Positions 17,413-26,022 of a stretch of 64,000 nucleotides of DNA are shown piece by piece. Position numbers and translations under genes: made by a program. Source of the DNA: Noviherbaspirillum autotrophicum (lineage in GTDB: Bacteria; Pseudomonadota; Gammaproteobacteria; Burkholderiales; Burkholderiaceae_D); NCBI RefSeq assembly GCF_000818395.1, contig NZ_JWJG01000028.1:3913051-3977050 (forward strand), written 5' to 3'. A model generated the notes under the pieces. That model ran no database searches, was not told the origin of the DNA, and worked only from the letters and a program-made list of their open reading frames with translations. Each line of letters opens with the position of its first letter. Within the stretch, counting starts at the first letter, position 1.

Positions 17413-18417
17413 TTAGATCCGCATCTTGCCGTCCTGCCGCTGCACTTGCGTGCCGAACTCGGCGCACAGTTCGGTGATCTTATCGGCGATGTATTGTTCG
17501 CGTTCAGCGGTGGCAAGGCGTGTCTGGCAGCGCGCAATGAACACCGGATAAAGCGAAATACAGCGCAATGCTCCGTGCATCAGTTCCAGTTCAAACAGCA
17601 ATTGATGGTCGTTTCTGAATACGGGATCAATAGCGTAGTCGTCCACCAGATCGCCGGCCGCATACAGGATCGGACATCCGCGATAGAGCTCGATCCCGTG
17701 AAATACATGGGCGCTGTGGCCGAAAAGGATTTTCCACCCCATCTCGATGGCGGCATGCGCGATGCGGCGGCGTCGCTCCGACGGCCGCCACACCATGTTC
17801 GGCCCCCAGTGCAGCGACAGGATGGGCCAGTCGACTGCCGCACGCAGCAGCGCCGTCAGCGCATCGTTCAGCACGTGCAGCGCGGCGGCTTCATCGTCGA
17901 GATCGAGCCAGGCAATGCCGGGACGATCGTCGCCCGCCGCGAAATCGCGCTGATGGTCACAGAACGCGGCCATGCCGAGACGAATTCCGGCGCAGTCGAC
18001 AATTGCAGCCATGCGCGCCTGCGCCAGATCCGCCCCGGCACCGGCCGCCGCAATGCCGCGCTCCCGCAGATAGCGCAGCGTGTCGCGCAACCCTTGCACG
18101 CCATAATCAAGGACATGGTTGTTGGCCAGGCTGACCAGTCCGACGCCGGCATCGGACAGCGCATCGGTGGCCAGCGGCGGTGCGCCAAAATAATAGGCCT
18201 TGGGCTCGCCCGGCCATCGATCCAGCGATGACGTGATTGCGCATTCGAGATTGACAACGGCGAGGTCCGACCTGCGCAGCAGCGGCGCAACCGAACCCAG
18301 TGGGTAATCGGGGCCGTAGCGCAGGACGCACTCCTTGACATGGCGCCCCAGCATGACATCGCCGCCAAACATCACCCGGATGGCGCGCGCCTGCCCGGCA
18401 TTTTCCGCCTGATTCAT
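17413..18417 (-). CDS. CapA-family metallophosphatase-like protein
   Basis: The 334-residue protein has the CapA/PgsA signature set: FGGDVMLGR near residue 17, V-V-N-L-E-C, SLANNHVLDYG, L-H-W-G-P-N and FGHSAHVFHG. These are metal-ligand motifs of the calcineurin-like fold. In Bacillus the family takes part in poly-gamma-glutamate export, but most stand-alone bacterial copies have no proven role. There are no pgsB/pgsC-like genes nearby, so polymer synthesis should not be assumed. No signal peptide or membrane anchor is visible, unlike classical membrane-bound PgsA. Confidence 0.8.
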   Translation of the reverse strand: MNQAENAGQARAIRVMFGGDVMLGRHVKECVLRYGPDYPLGSVAPLLRRSDLAVVNLECAITSSLDRWPGEPKAYYFGAPPLATDALSDAGVGLVSLANNHVLDYGVQGLRDTLRYLRERGIAAAGAGADLAQARMAAIVDCAGIRLGMAAFCDHQRDFAAGDDRPGIAWLDLDDEAAALHVLNDALTALLRAAVDWPILSLHWGPNMVWRPSERRRRIAHAAIEMGWKILFGHSAHVFHGIELYRGCPILYAAGDLVDDYAIDPVFRNDHQLLFELELMHGALRCISLYPVFIARCQTRLATAEREQYIADKITELCAEFGTQVQRQDGKMRI

Positions 18418-18466
18418 TGCTGCCTGCCCGATCCGCCGTTTTCTTCCCGCGACTGGCCGAAGCGCC

Positions 18467-18916
18467 TCACTTTCTGAGGCGGCCCTCGCGTATTGGCTGC
18501 TCTACGATGGCCGACGTCATCATCGACAGTTCCATCGCCAGCAACCTGACAATGTCATCAGCGGTAACGATGCCGTACAGTGCGCCGTCGGCGCTCACCA
18601 CCGGCAGACGGCGAATCTTGTTGTTGCGCATCAGGCGCAGGGTTTCGATAAAGCCGTCGTCTTTCTGAACCGACACCACGGGAGCGCTCATCAGATCCCC
18701 GGCAGTGAACACTTCCGTATCCACCTGCAGTGCGACCGTCTCCATCACAATATCGCGGTCGGTGACGATCCCGACGGGAATCCGCTTGTCATCCTGGTAC
18801 TCGACAACCACGACATCTCCCACATGATGCCTGCGCATCAATTCCGCCACTTGCGGGATGGAGGCATCGGCATCACAGCACACGACGCCTATGTTGCAGC
18901 ATTCCATGATAGGCAT
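18467..18916 (-). CDS. CBS-pair domain protein with an N-terminal double-CC motif
   Basis: The 149-residue protein consists of two CBS motifs (about 10-65 and 72-135) that usually bind adenosyl ligands (AMP, ATP, SAM). V-G-I-V-T-D-R-D-I-V and Y-G-I-V-T-A-D-D-I are typical repeats. The N-terminus reads M-E-C-C-N-I-G-V-V-C-C-D, giving vicinal cysteine pairs C6/C7 and C13/C14 that are not part of the normal fold and might be redox-active or metal-binding. A GGAGAG ribosome site precedes the start at 18916. The neighbours are a universal stress protein and another CBS protein. Confidence 0.85.
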   Translation of the reverse strand: MPIMECCNIGVVCCDADASIPQVAELMRRHHVGDVVVVEYQDDKRIPVGIVTDRDIVMETVALQVDTEVFTAGDLMSAPVVSVQKDDGFIETLRLMRNNKIRRLPVVSADGALYGIVTADDIVRLLAMELSMMTSAIVEQPIREGRLRK

Positions 18917-18972
18917 GGCAACTCTCCTGAACTTGCATGGCCCCTTCGTGCGTTACGGTGAATTACGCTGCG

Positions 18973-19437
18973 TTACGTTCCGCTGTCCGCTCCAGGCTTA
19001 TGCACCAGCACCGGAACCTTGCTGTGCACCAGCACCCTGATCGTTTCGCTTCCCAGCAATTGCGACGCATCACCCTTCCAGCCATGCGAAGCCATGATGA
19101 TCAGGTCGCAGCCGCTGCGCTCGGCGGTGTCGACGATGCCCTGGTACGGCTCGGACGCCCGTACCAGCTTGCAGGTGCATGGCACTTCCTCGGCCAGTGC
19201 ACTATTGGACACGAAAGACAGGTATTCGTCCGCAAACTTTTCAAACAGCGCCGCCCTGCGCTCGGCGTAATGCGGATCGTGGTGCAGCCATGCTTCCAGC
19301 TGGTCTTGGCGCGGCTCGGTGACTACATAGACGCCGACCACGGTAGCCCCGATGTTTTTTGCCAGCAGCACGCCGCTGGCAATGGCCTTTTCGGATAGTT
19401 CGGAGCCGTCGGTCGGCAAGAGAATGTGCTTGTACAT
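18973..19437 (-). CDS. universal stress protein (UspA family)
   Basis: The 154-residue Usp-fold protein starts with the family opening MYKHILLPTDGSELS and ends with I-M-A-S-H-G-W-K-G and L-L-G-S-E-T-I-R-V-L, the usual nucleotide-binding region. The ATG at 19437 fits the family start; a GTG three codons upstream is possible. It lies between two CBS-domain genes, a grouping often induced under energy or oxygen stress. Likely role: stress or energy-state response; the ligand is unknown. Confidence 0.9.
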   Translation of the reverse strand: MYKHILLPTDGSELSEKAIASGVLLAKNIGATVVGVYVVTEPRQDQLEAWLHHDPHYAERRAALFEKFADEYLSFVSNSALAEEVPCTCKLVRASEPYQGIVDTAERSGCDLIIMASHGWKGDASQLLGSETIRVLVHSKVPVLVHKPGADSGT

Positions 19438-19701
19438 GATGCGCACCGAATCGTTTCACATGACAGGCGATTCAGCTTAGGCGCGCTCACCGTGCCGGCA
19501 TTGAGATCAGTCAAGCGGCGCCGCGTCCAGCGCAAATTGAAGCGCCGCAGCGGCGCTCTTTACAATCGGCTGGTAACTCTTACCGCGCTTCCCGCCGCCG
19601 GCGCAGCCCCGGCAGTGCTGCCGGCCCGTTTGGCATGCCGATTGCAGCTCCTGCCCGTTCGTCAGTCCGAACAACCTCTATCCAACGAAAGGAGATTCAT
19701 C

Positions 19702-20148
19702 ATGCGAGTAGCTGAAGCAATGACACGCGACGTACGCATTGCCAACCCCGACGAGAGCATTATCGAGGCGGCAAAAATGATGGCCGATTGCGATTGCGGC
19801 GTACTGCCGGTCGGCGAGAACGACCGGCTGGTAGGCATGATCACCGATCGCGACATCGTCGTGCGTGCGCTGGCGCAAGGCAAACCCGGCGACACCCGGA
19901 TCAGGGATGTCATGAGCTCGGACGTCAAGTATTGCCTCGAGGAAGACGACGTGGACGATGTTGCGCGTAACATGAGCGACCTGCAGATCCGGCGCCTGCC
20001 AGTTCTCGACAAGAACAAGCGACTGACCGGCATTGTCTCGCTTGGTGACATCGCCACGACCGACCAGTCGCAGTCGGCAGCTCAGGCGCTGCATGGCATT
20101 TCAGAACAATCGACGCAGCATTCCGGCAGCGGGCACAAGCTGCACTGA
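19702..20148 (+). CDS. CBS-pair domain protein
   Basis: The 148-residue protein has two CBS motifs. The first contains DCDCGVLPVGE followed by L-V-G-M-I-T-D-R-D-I-V, the second I-R-R-L-P-V-L-D and T-G-I-V-S-L-G-D-I. It belongs to the common stand-alone CBS group related to hypoxic-response proteins. The ATG at 19702 follows a strong AAAGGAG (19688-19694). It is divergent from the universal stress protein gene, and the 264 bases between them must contain both promoters. A short Ser/His/Gly-rich tail follows the CBS pair. Confidence 0.88.
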   Translation: MRVAEAMTRDVRIANPDESIIEAAKMMADCDCGVLPVGENDRLVGMITDRDIVVRALAQGKPGDTRIRDVMSSDVKYCLEEDDVDDVARNMSDLQIRRLPVLDKNKRLTGIVSLGDIATTDQSQSAAQALHGISEQSTQHSGSGHKLH

Positions 20149-20162
20149 CGTCTTCACGCCGC

Positions 20163-20192
20163 GCCGGATTCACCTGTTCGGGGGAATCCGGC
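20163..20192. terminator. convergent-gene hairpin (9-bp stem)
   Basis: GCCGGATTC (20163-20171) pairs perfectly with GAATCCGGC (20184-20192) across a 12-base loop, midway between two convergent stop codons. No T-run is present, so its efficiency as a terminator is doubtful. Confidence 0.45.
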
Positions 20193-20199
20193 CCTGCGC

Positions 20200-20550
20200 T
20201 TAGTGCACCAGGCGCCGATCCAGCTTGTGCAGCAGGGTCTTCCGGTTCTTGTGCCTGGCTTCGTAGGTGCGGATCTTCCTGATCTCGGCGTTCGACAACC
20301 CGTCCAGGCGCGCTTCGATCTGGCTAATCGTCAGCGTCTGGTAATCCTCCAGCGGCAAGCCGCGGTCGGGCGATTTCCCCTGCTTGTCCTTCTCCCGCTC
20401 TGCCCTGGTCTCGCCATACTGCGAACGCTGCTTGTTGACAATACGGGCGGCGACCTCTTCTTCCCGTCCGCGATAGCGGCCTTCCTTTTTGAAACGCTGT
20501 TCCAGTTCCTTGAATTCTCCTTCCCGTTTCGGGGTAGCTCCGGCTGGCAT
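20200..20550 (-). CDS. small basic conserved protein, function unknown
   Basis: The 116-residue, highly charged protein is predicted mostly helical. It has a lysine/arginine-rich first half containing R-I-V-N-K-Q-R-S and a C-terminal segment L-D-G-L-S-N-A-E-I-R-K-I-R-T-Y-E followed by H-K-N-R-K-T-L-L. Relatives are often labelled plasmid-stabilisation-like without evidence. A perfect AGGAGGAATGCC context fixes the ATG at 20550. No toxin partner is next to it. It probably binds nucleic acid, judging from charge alone. Confidence 0.7.
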   Translation of the reverse strand: MPAGATPKREGEFKELEQRFKKEGRYRGREEEVAARIVNKQRSQYGETRAEREKDKQGKSPDRGLPLEDYQTLTISQIEARLDGLSNAEIRKIRTYEARHKNRKTLLHKLDRRLVH

Positions 20551-20689
20551 GGCATTCCTCCTGTTCAATCCATTGCAACAGTTGGCCATCCTGCATTTTC
20601 CATGCCGCCGGGCCCATGTCTGATATGCCGCAACTATGCCCGCCTCGGGGCGATGACAATATTTTCACGCATTGGAAAGGCGCAAATAG

Positions 20690-22084
20690 ATGATTCGCTT
20701 CTTCCTCCTTCACGGCGTGCTCGCGGCGCTGCTGCCGTGGCTGCTGCTCCTGGCACCTGGCGCAGGAATGGCCGCCGTGGCGCCGGTGGCAGCGCTGACG
20801 TCGGAAGGCGCAATCGGGCCGGCCACCGCCGACTACATCAGCCGCGGACTGGTCCATGCAGAACGGGAAGGCGCCCAGCTCGTGATCCTTAGGATCGACA
20901 CGCCCGGCGGCTTGGACACGTCGATGCGCACCATCATCAAGGCTATCCTGGGTTCGCCCGTACCGGTGGTCACCTATGTCGCGCCGAGCGGCGCGCGCGC
21001 CGCCAGTGCCGGCACCTACATCTTGTATGCCAGCCATATCGCCGCCATGGCGCCCGGTACCAACCTCGGTGCCGCCACGCCGGTCCGGATCGGCGACACG
21101 TCGGAGCCGAAGGAGCCGGACGACCGACCAGGCGCGCCAACCTCATCCTCGAGGGACAACAAACCGGACAAGCCGTCGACGCAGGCGATGACACGCAAGC
21201 AGGTCAACGATGCCGCTGCCTATATCCGCGGACTGGCCCAGCTGCGCGGGCGCAACATGGATTGGGCGGAACAGGCGGTCCGCGAAGCAGTCAGCCTGTC
21301 GGCGCAGGATGCGCTGCGCCTGCATGTGGTCGACTATGTGGCAGCCGACCTGCGCGATCTGCTGCAACAGGCGCATGGGCGCAAGCTCGCCCTGCCCGGG
21401 CGCACCGTCACGCTCGACACGGCGCAGGCGCCGGTCTTCGACTATCGCCCCGACTGGCGTGTCAGTCTGCTGGCGGCGATCACCGATCCGAGCCTTGCCC
21501 TGATCCTGATGACGATCGGTATCTATGGCTTGATTTTCGAGTTCATGAACCCCGGCATCGGCGTACCCGGCGTGCTGGGCGCAATCTGCCTGCTGGTAGC
21601 GCTCTACGGGCTGCAGTTATTGCCGGTCAACTATGCCGGCCTGGGGCTCATCCTGCTCGGCATCGGCTTCATGGTGGCGGAAGCCTTCCTGCCGAGCTTC
21701 GGCGTGCTCGGCATCGGCGGCGTGGCCGCCTTCATCTTTGGCGCCGTGATCCTGATCGACACGGACCTGCCGGGATTCGGCATCCCGACCGCGCTGATCG
21801 CGTTCATCGCCCTCCTGAGCGCGGCGCTGATCGCGGCGCTGGCCGGCGTAGCCTTGAAAACGCGGCGGCGCGCGGTGGCCAGCGGTGCCGGATTACTGAT
21901 CGGCGCACAAGCCGAAGTCGTCGACGTCGCGTCCGGCGGCGGCTGGGTACGCATCGAGGGCGAACTCTGGCGCGTCGCTTGCACGGAACCCTTGCGGCGA
22001 GGGCAAAAGGTGCGTGTACTGGCGCGCGACGGGCTGCTATTGCGCGTCACGCCGCAGGACGATTTTCAAGGGAGACTGCCATGA
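20690..22084 (+). CDS. NfeD-family membrane serine protease
   Basis: The 464-residue protein has a signal peptide/anchor (about 1-28) and a ClpP-like protease domain. D-T-P-G-G-L-D is followed by GARAASAG, whose serine (S106) is the likely nucleophile, with K170 as a candidate general base. Four or so transmembrane helices follow (about 265-395), and an OB-fold NfeD tail ends the protein. Long NfeD proteases cleave the C-terminus of partner stomatins; here the partner gene follows immediately with an ATGA overlap. A disordered Ser/Pro/Asp-rich linker (about 135-165) splits the protease domain. Confidence 0.9.
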   Translation: MIRFFLLHGVLAALLPWLLLLAPGAGMAAVAPVAALTSEGAIGPATADYISRGLVHAEREGAQLVILRIDTPGGLDTSMRTIIKAILGSPVPVVTYVAPSGARAASAGTYILYASHIAAMAPGTNLGAATPVRIGDTSEPKEPDDRPGAPTSSSRDNKPDKPSTQAMTRKQVNDAAAYIRGLAQLRGRNMDWAEQAVREAVSLSAQDALRLHVVDYVAADLRDLLQQAHGRKLALPGRTVTLDTAQAPVFDYRPDWRVSLLAAITDPSLALILMTIGIYGLIFEFMNPGIGVPGVLGAICLLVALYGLQLLPVNYAGLGLILLGIGFMVAEAFLPSFGVLGIGGVAAFIFGAVILIDTDLPGFGIPTALIAFIALLSAALIAALAGVALKTRRRAVASGAGLLIGAQAEVVDVASGGGWVRIEGELWRVACTEPLRRGQKVRVLARDGLLLRVTPQDDFQGRLP

Positions 22085-22851
22085 TATTCGGCTACGGCTT
22101 CAGCACGATCCTGGTGTTGGTCATCGTGTTTCTGGTTGCATCGATCCGCATCCTGCGCGAATACGAGCGCGGCGTGCTGTTCCAGCTCGGGCGCTTCTGG
22201 AGCGTGAAGGGGCCGGGTCTGGTGCTCGTCATCCCGGCCATCCAGCAAATGGTGCGCGTCGACCTGCGCACCGTGGTGCTGGACGTGCCGACCCAGGACG
22301 TGATTTCGCGTGACAACGTCTCGGTGAAGGTCAACGCCGTCGTGTACTTCCGCGTGGTCGATCCGGAAAAGGCGATCATTCAGGTCGAGAACTTCTTCGA
22401 GGCGACCAGCCAGCTGGCGCAAACCACCTTGCGCGCCGTGCTCGGCAAGCACGAACTGGACGACATGCTGGCCGAACGCGAGCGTCTCAACCTCGATATC
22501 CAGCAAGTGCTCGATGCCGCAACCGACGCCTGGGGCATCAAGGTCGCCAATGTCGAAATCAAGCATGTCGACCTGAACGAATCGATGGTGCGCGCCATCG
22601 CGCGCCAGGCCGAGGCGGAGCGCGAACGGCGCGCCAAGGTGATCCATGCCGAAGGCGAACTGCAGGCGTCGGAAAAGCTGCAGCAGGCAGCGCATGTGCT
22701 GGCGCAGCAACCCGGCGCCATGCAACTGCGCTATATGCAGACGCTATCCGCGATCGCCGGCGACAAGTCGTCGACCATTGTTTTTCCGCTGCCGCTGGAA
22801 CTTTTGTCCACTCTCACGGACCTGAAGAATGACAAGGATTCGAACCGATAA
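22081..22851 (+). CDS. slipin (stomatin/prohibitin family membrane protein)
   Basis: The 256-residue protein has an N-terminal membrane helix (about 5-22), then the SPFH domain beginning [16 protein letters not shown] coiled-coil [10 protein letters not shown] region follows. Slipins oligomerise in membrane microdomains and are partners or substrates of NfeD proteases. The start at 22081 overlaps the nfeD stop, so the two form one operon. Length and layout are normal. Confidence 0.93.
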   Translation: MIFGYGFSTILVLVIVFLVASIRILREYERGVLFQLGRFWSVKGPGLVLVIPAIQQMVRVDLRTVVLDVPTQDVISRDNVSVKVNAVVYFRVVDPEKAIIQVENFFEATSQLAQTTLRAVLGKHELDDMLAERERLNLDIQQVLDAATDAWGIKVANVEIKHVDLNESMVRAIARQAEAERERRAKVIHAEGELQASEKLQQAAHVLAQQPGAMQLRYMQTLSAIAGDKSSTIVFPLPLELLSTLTDLKNDKDSNR

Positions 22852-22874
22852 ATCGTAGTTCCGCCAGCCTGCCG

Positions 22875-23111
22875 ATGACTGCCATGACCATTGAACCGAC
22901 TAGCCATACGCCGTCCCGCCCGCCACCGGAAATTCCGGTGACGCCACACCCTTCCCCCGACATCGCGCCGGGGCAGCGTCCGGAACCGGAAATCCCGCAA
23001 GTGCCGGAGGAACCGGGCCTGCCTTCCTGGCCGTCGGAGCCGGACATCACGCCGGACCCGGGATTTCCGGAAACACCGCCGCCAACCGAACCGGCCAGCT
23101 CGGCGGCGTAA
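22875..23111 (+). CDS. short proline-rich disordered protein
   Basis: This protein of 75-78 residues is about one third proline, with loosely repeated P-x-I-P/P-E-I-P units and many Glu/Asp, and is predicted fully disordered. It starts 23 bases after the slipin stop and may be translated from the same mRNA. Two ATGs (22875 and 22884) are possible and neither has a strong ribosome site. Similar short proline-rich proteins occur in related bacteria, to my recollection, without assigned function. The opposite strand also shows a long glycine-rich frame, which is taken as a shadow. Confidence 0.55.
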   Translation: MTAMTIEPTSHTPSRPPPEIPVTPHPSPDIAPGQRPEPEIPQVPEEPGLPSWPSEPDITPDPGFPETPPPTEPASSAA

Positions 23112-23150
23112 CCATGCGCCATCGCCCCGTGACCGGCGCGATTCTCGCTG

Positions 23151-23369
23151 TTACGGCGATACCGGATCGTCGGGATCGGGGTCAGCCGGGATCTTCTGCG
23201 CCTCCTGCTGGCTGATGCGCTGCGGCTGGTGCGCGCTGCCGGCCTGCAGCTTGCCACCGGCAGCATCCGCGTTGCCGGGGCCGGGGGTGCCTTGCGGCGC
23301 CACCTGCGGCCCACCAGCCTGCCGGCTTACCTGGCTGCCCTGTTGTGAAGATTTGTCCTGGCTATTCAT
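23151..23369 (-). CDS. small Gln/Gly/Pro-rich disordered protein
   Basis: The 72-residue low-complexity hydrophilic protein is rich in Q, G, P and S, with an acidic D-P-D-P-D-D-P end, and has no cysteine, membrane segment or signal. An AGGAG site 6 bases before the ATG supports expression. It lies 24 bases downstream of, and in the same direction as, the 108-residue gene, so the two may be an operon. Function unknown. Confidence 0.6.
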   Translation of the reverse strand: MNSQDKSSQQGSQVSRQAGGPQVAPQGTPGPGNADAAGGKLQAGSAHQPQRISQQEAQKIPADPDPDDPVSP

Positions 23370-23393
23370 AAAAAACTCCTGCTGTTGTCGACA

Positions 23394-23720
23394 TTAATGC
23401 AGTGTCTGCTTGAGCGCCGAGATTGCCTTGCGCGCCTGGCGCACCGCGACCTGCAACTGGTCGTCGACATAATTGCCGCCGCCAAATACCTGCAGCGCAC
23501 GGTCGCCGATTTTCGCCATCTTGTCGACGCACTGCCGGATTTCGCCATCGTCCTGGGTCTGGTCCACCAGCTCCCTGGTGTGATGGGATTCATGCTCGAG
23601 TTCGGCAAGAAAGTTGCGCAGCTGGTCAGGCGCATCGCCGCTCTGTTCGCATGTCTGCGCGGCATTGTTAATGCATTGCTCTACCTGGGAAAAACGATCC
23701 TTGACCTGGTCGATCTGCAT
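23394..23720 (-). CDS. small helical protein, function unknown
   Basis: The 108-residue protein is predicted as a helical bundle: amphipathic stretches cover about 1-50 and 80-106, joined by a F-G-G-G-N-Y-V-D turn. Cysteines lie at 16 and 24 and in a R-Q-C-V-D segment, and H-E-S-H-H near 44-48 could bind a metal. GAAAGGG upstream of the ATG is an acceptable ribosome site. It heads the two-gene minus-strand unit convergent with the slipin operon. Confidence 0.65.
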   Translation of the reverse strand: MQIDQVKDRFSQVEQCINNAAQTCEQSGDAPDQLRNFLAELEHESHHTRELVDQTQDDGEIRQCVDKMAKIGDRALQVFGGGNYVDDQLQVAVRQARKAISALKQTLH

Positions 23721-23900
23721 GATGTGCCCTTTCCTTTCTACATCGTCAAATAGGGTTTGTCAGATGCCGTTTTCGATAGTTCCGCCCTTCGTGTGCGCGC
23801 AAGATTGTCCGGTTGAACCACTCTCGTTGGCACTCGTCAAAACTTCGACAGCGCCAACCCGGCGCCTTCCCGATCAAGAACAAGACAGGAGACTGTATCG

Positions 23901-24989
23901 ATGACTTACTCCGGACAGAACCGCATGTCGCTCAATCGCGCAGTGCCGCTTTCGCCCCCTCTGCGTCTGGAGAGCATCGAAAAAATCGCGGTATTCCGCG
24001 CGCTGCAGATTGGCGACATGCTGTGTGCCGTACCGGCCTTGCGCGCGCTGCGCGCCGCATTCCCGCATGCGCATGTCACTCTGGTCGGCTTGCCGTGGGC
24101 AACCCAGTTCGCGCGGCGCTTTCGCGCCTACATCGATGACTTCGCCGCCTTTCCGGGCCATCCGGCCCTGCCTGAACAGCCGGCACAGGAAGAACGCATC
24201 CCGGGCTTTTACCGCGACATGCGCGAGCGCCGCTTCGACCTGGCGTTGCAAATGCATGGCAGCGGCCAGATCAGCAACACCATCGTGCGCGGTTTTGGCG
24301 CCCGCGAAAATGCCGGGTTCGTGCTGGCAGAAGACGACGCACCGCGCAGCGAACTCTTCGTCGACTATCCGGAAAGCGGCGCCGAACCGCTGCGCCTGCT
24401 GCGCCTGCCACAGCACCTGGGCGCGCCGGCGGATGACGCCGACCTGGAGTTTCCGCTTGCCCCGGAAGATGAACAGGAATTGCGCGCCACCGGCATCGGC
24501 GCGGGCTTGCAAGCCGGCCGCTACATCTGCATCCATCCCGGCGCGCGCATGCGCCGCCGTTGCTGGCCGCCGCAACTGTTTGCGCAGGTGGCGGACACGC
24601 TCGCGCGCGAATACGACATGCCGATCGTGCTGACCGGCGCCGGCAGCGAAGCCGATCTGACGGCGGCAATCGCCGCCTGCATGCGCACACCCGCCGTCGA
24701 CGCCGCCCTGTCGATGTCAATCGGCGCCATGGCGGCACTGATGAGCAAGACCAGCCTTCTGATCTGCAACGACACCGGGGTATCGCATATCGCCTCGGGA
24801 CTGAAACTGCCAAGCGTCGTCGTGTTCGGCACCGCCGACATGGAACGCTGGGGGCCGCTTGACCGCGTGCGGCATCGCTGCGTGCGCGGCGCGGACGGCG
24901 CAGAAGCTATCCTGTCGCAGGCGCGCAGTCTGCTCGACGCTACCGGTCAACGCCTTGACGCCGCAGCAATTCCAGGGCCAGTTCAGTGA
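23901..24989 (+). CDS. glycosyltransferase family 9 (heptosyltransferase-like)
   Basis: The 362-residue GT-B protein has the GT9 N-terminal F-R-A-L-Q-I-G-D-M-L-C-A-V-P-A-L-R-A-L motif. The C-terminal domain contains I-H-P-G-A-R and LLICNDTGVSHIA, the sugar-nucleotide binding region. Such enzymes usually add heptose or a related sugar to LPS core or other glycans in the cytoplasm. Its last 50 bases overlap the end of the convergent second GT9 gene. The divergent N-terminal 25 residues before the domain may not all be translated (an internal ATG lies at residue 9). Confidence 0.88.
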   Translation: MTYSGQNRMSLNRAVPLSPPLRLESIEKIAVFRALQIGDMLCAVPALRALRAAFPHAHVTLVGLPWATQFARRFRAYIDDFAAFPGHPALPEQPAQEERIPGFYRDMRERRFDLALQMHGSGQISNTIVRGFGARENAGFVLAEDDAPRSELFVDYPESGAEPLRLLRLPQHLGAPADDADLEFPLAPEDEQELRATGIGAGLQAGRYICIHPGARMRRRCWPPQLFAQVADTLAREYDMPIVLTGAGSEADLTAAIAACMRTPAVDAALSMSIGAMAALMSKTSLLICNDTGVSHIASGLKLPSVVVFGTADMERWGPLDRVRHRCVRGADGAEAILSQARSLLDATGQRLDAAAIPGPVQ

Positions 24990-26022
24990 CTTCGGCGACC
25001 GGCACGTCCGCGACGAAGCTTTCGTCGTGCGGGCAGCGCTGCGTCAGATTTTCCGCGCCACATACCGGGCAAAGCGTACGGGTCGCGAGCGCCGCACGGT
25101 GCCTGTCCTGCAGTAGCGGGCCCGATTCGTAGAGATTGGTGAGCCAGTAAATCCCCACCGCTGGCGTGCCAACCGCCAGCGCCAGATGCAGCGGTCCGGT
25201 GTCGTTGGACACCAGCAGCGCGCTGCGCGCCAGCAGCCCGCACAGCCCCGACAGCGAGACTTTCCCGCTCAGATCGAAGGCCGGGTGGCGCATGTGCCCG
25301 ATTACTTCGCGCACCACCGCCGCCTCCGCCGCCGTGCCGTGCACAGCGATGACCGCTCCTGCAGCGGCCAGCACGTCGGCCACGCGCGCAAAGCTTGACG
25401 CCGGCCAGCGTCGCCGCGCATCGCTCGAACCCGGCTGGATCAGTACCAGCGGTTGCGCCGTCGCCGGTCCCATCACCTGAGCCGCCTCCGTCCGGTCGCG
25501 CGCGGTCACTTCCAGTTCGCGTCCTAGCTCCAGGCTCCTTGCCCCTGCCAGTGCGGCGGCTTCCAGCAGCAGCAATCGCTTGTTCTGCAAGGAGGCATAA
25601 GCAATCCAGCGGTCCAGCGGCTCGGCATCGGGTGCCTTCAGTCCGACGCTCAGACGCGCTCCCAGCCGTCGGATAAACGGATTGGCATAACGCCCACCGC
25701 CATAGATCTGCACCGCCAGGTCGATTTCCGCCGACCGCATCGACGCGACGAAGGCATCGACCGCACCTTCGTCGTACTCCTGCTGCAAAGGCGCGCCGAC
25801 GCCGGGACACGGGGGAATCACGGCCACGTCATCGATTGGGCCGGGACGATCCCTGAGAAACTCGGCATGCCACGCCTTGCCGATGTAGATGATCCTGGCG
25901 GCGGGATAAGCTGCACGCAAGGCATGCAGTGCCGGCAGGGCAAAGATGAAATCGCCCACGGCGTTCGGCCGCAAGACCGCGATGGTCCTGACGCCGGACA
26001 GCACCTCGCCCGAATCAGGCAT
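24940..26022 (-). CDS. glycosyltransferase family 9 with C-terminal Cys motif
   Basis: This 360-residue GT9 protein has L-R-P-N-A-V-G-D-F-I-F-A-L-P-A-L near the N-terminus and LLVSNDTGPLHLA in the donor domain. Near the C-terminus is C-P-V-C-G-A-E-N followed by R-C-P-H-D, a C-x2-C...C-x2-H arrangement that could bind zinc and is also seen in some other GT9 proteins. Its start overlaps the end of the family 2 glycosyltransferase gene by eight bases, so it belongs to the DUF4254-GT2-GT9 operon. Confidence 0.88.
   Translation of the reverse strand: MPDSGEVLSGVRTIAVLRPNAVGDFIFALPALHALRAAYPAARIIYIGKAWHAEFLRDRPGPIDDVAVIPPCPGVGAPLQQEYDEGAVDAFVASMRSAEIDLAVQIYGGGRYANPFIRRLGARLSVGLKAPDAEPLDRWIAYASLQNKRLLLLEAAALAGARSLELGRELEVTARDRTEAAQVMGPATAQPLVLIQPGSSDARRRWPASSFARVADVLAAAGAVIAVHGTAAEAAVVREVIGHMRHPAFDLSGKVSLSGLCGLLARSALLVSNDTGPLHLALAVGTPAVGIYWLTNLYESGPLLQDRHRAALATRTLCPVCGAENLTQRCPHDESFVADVPVAEVTELALELLRRQGVDR

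Noticed and set aside
17413-18417. Poly-gamma-glutamate capsule synthesis
   Set aside because: Only a CapA-like protein is present, with no ligase or membrane partner genes nearby and no membrane anchor.
20200-20550. Reading the small basic protein as a plasmid-stabilisation toxin
   Set aside because: The label is inherited from weak annotation; no antitoxin neighbour or RelE/ParE motif is present.
22814-23314. 166-codon minus-strand Gly/Ser/Arg-rich frame over the proline-rich gene
   Set aside because: The Gly/Ser repeats are the complement of Pro codons; no ribosome site was seen, and it overlaps the slipin end and the 72-residue gene.
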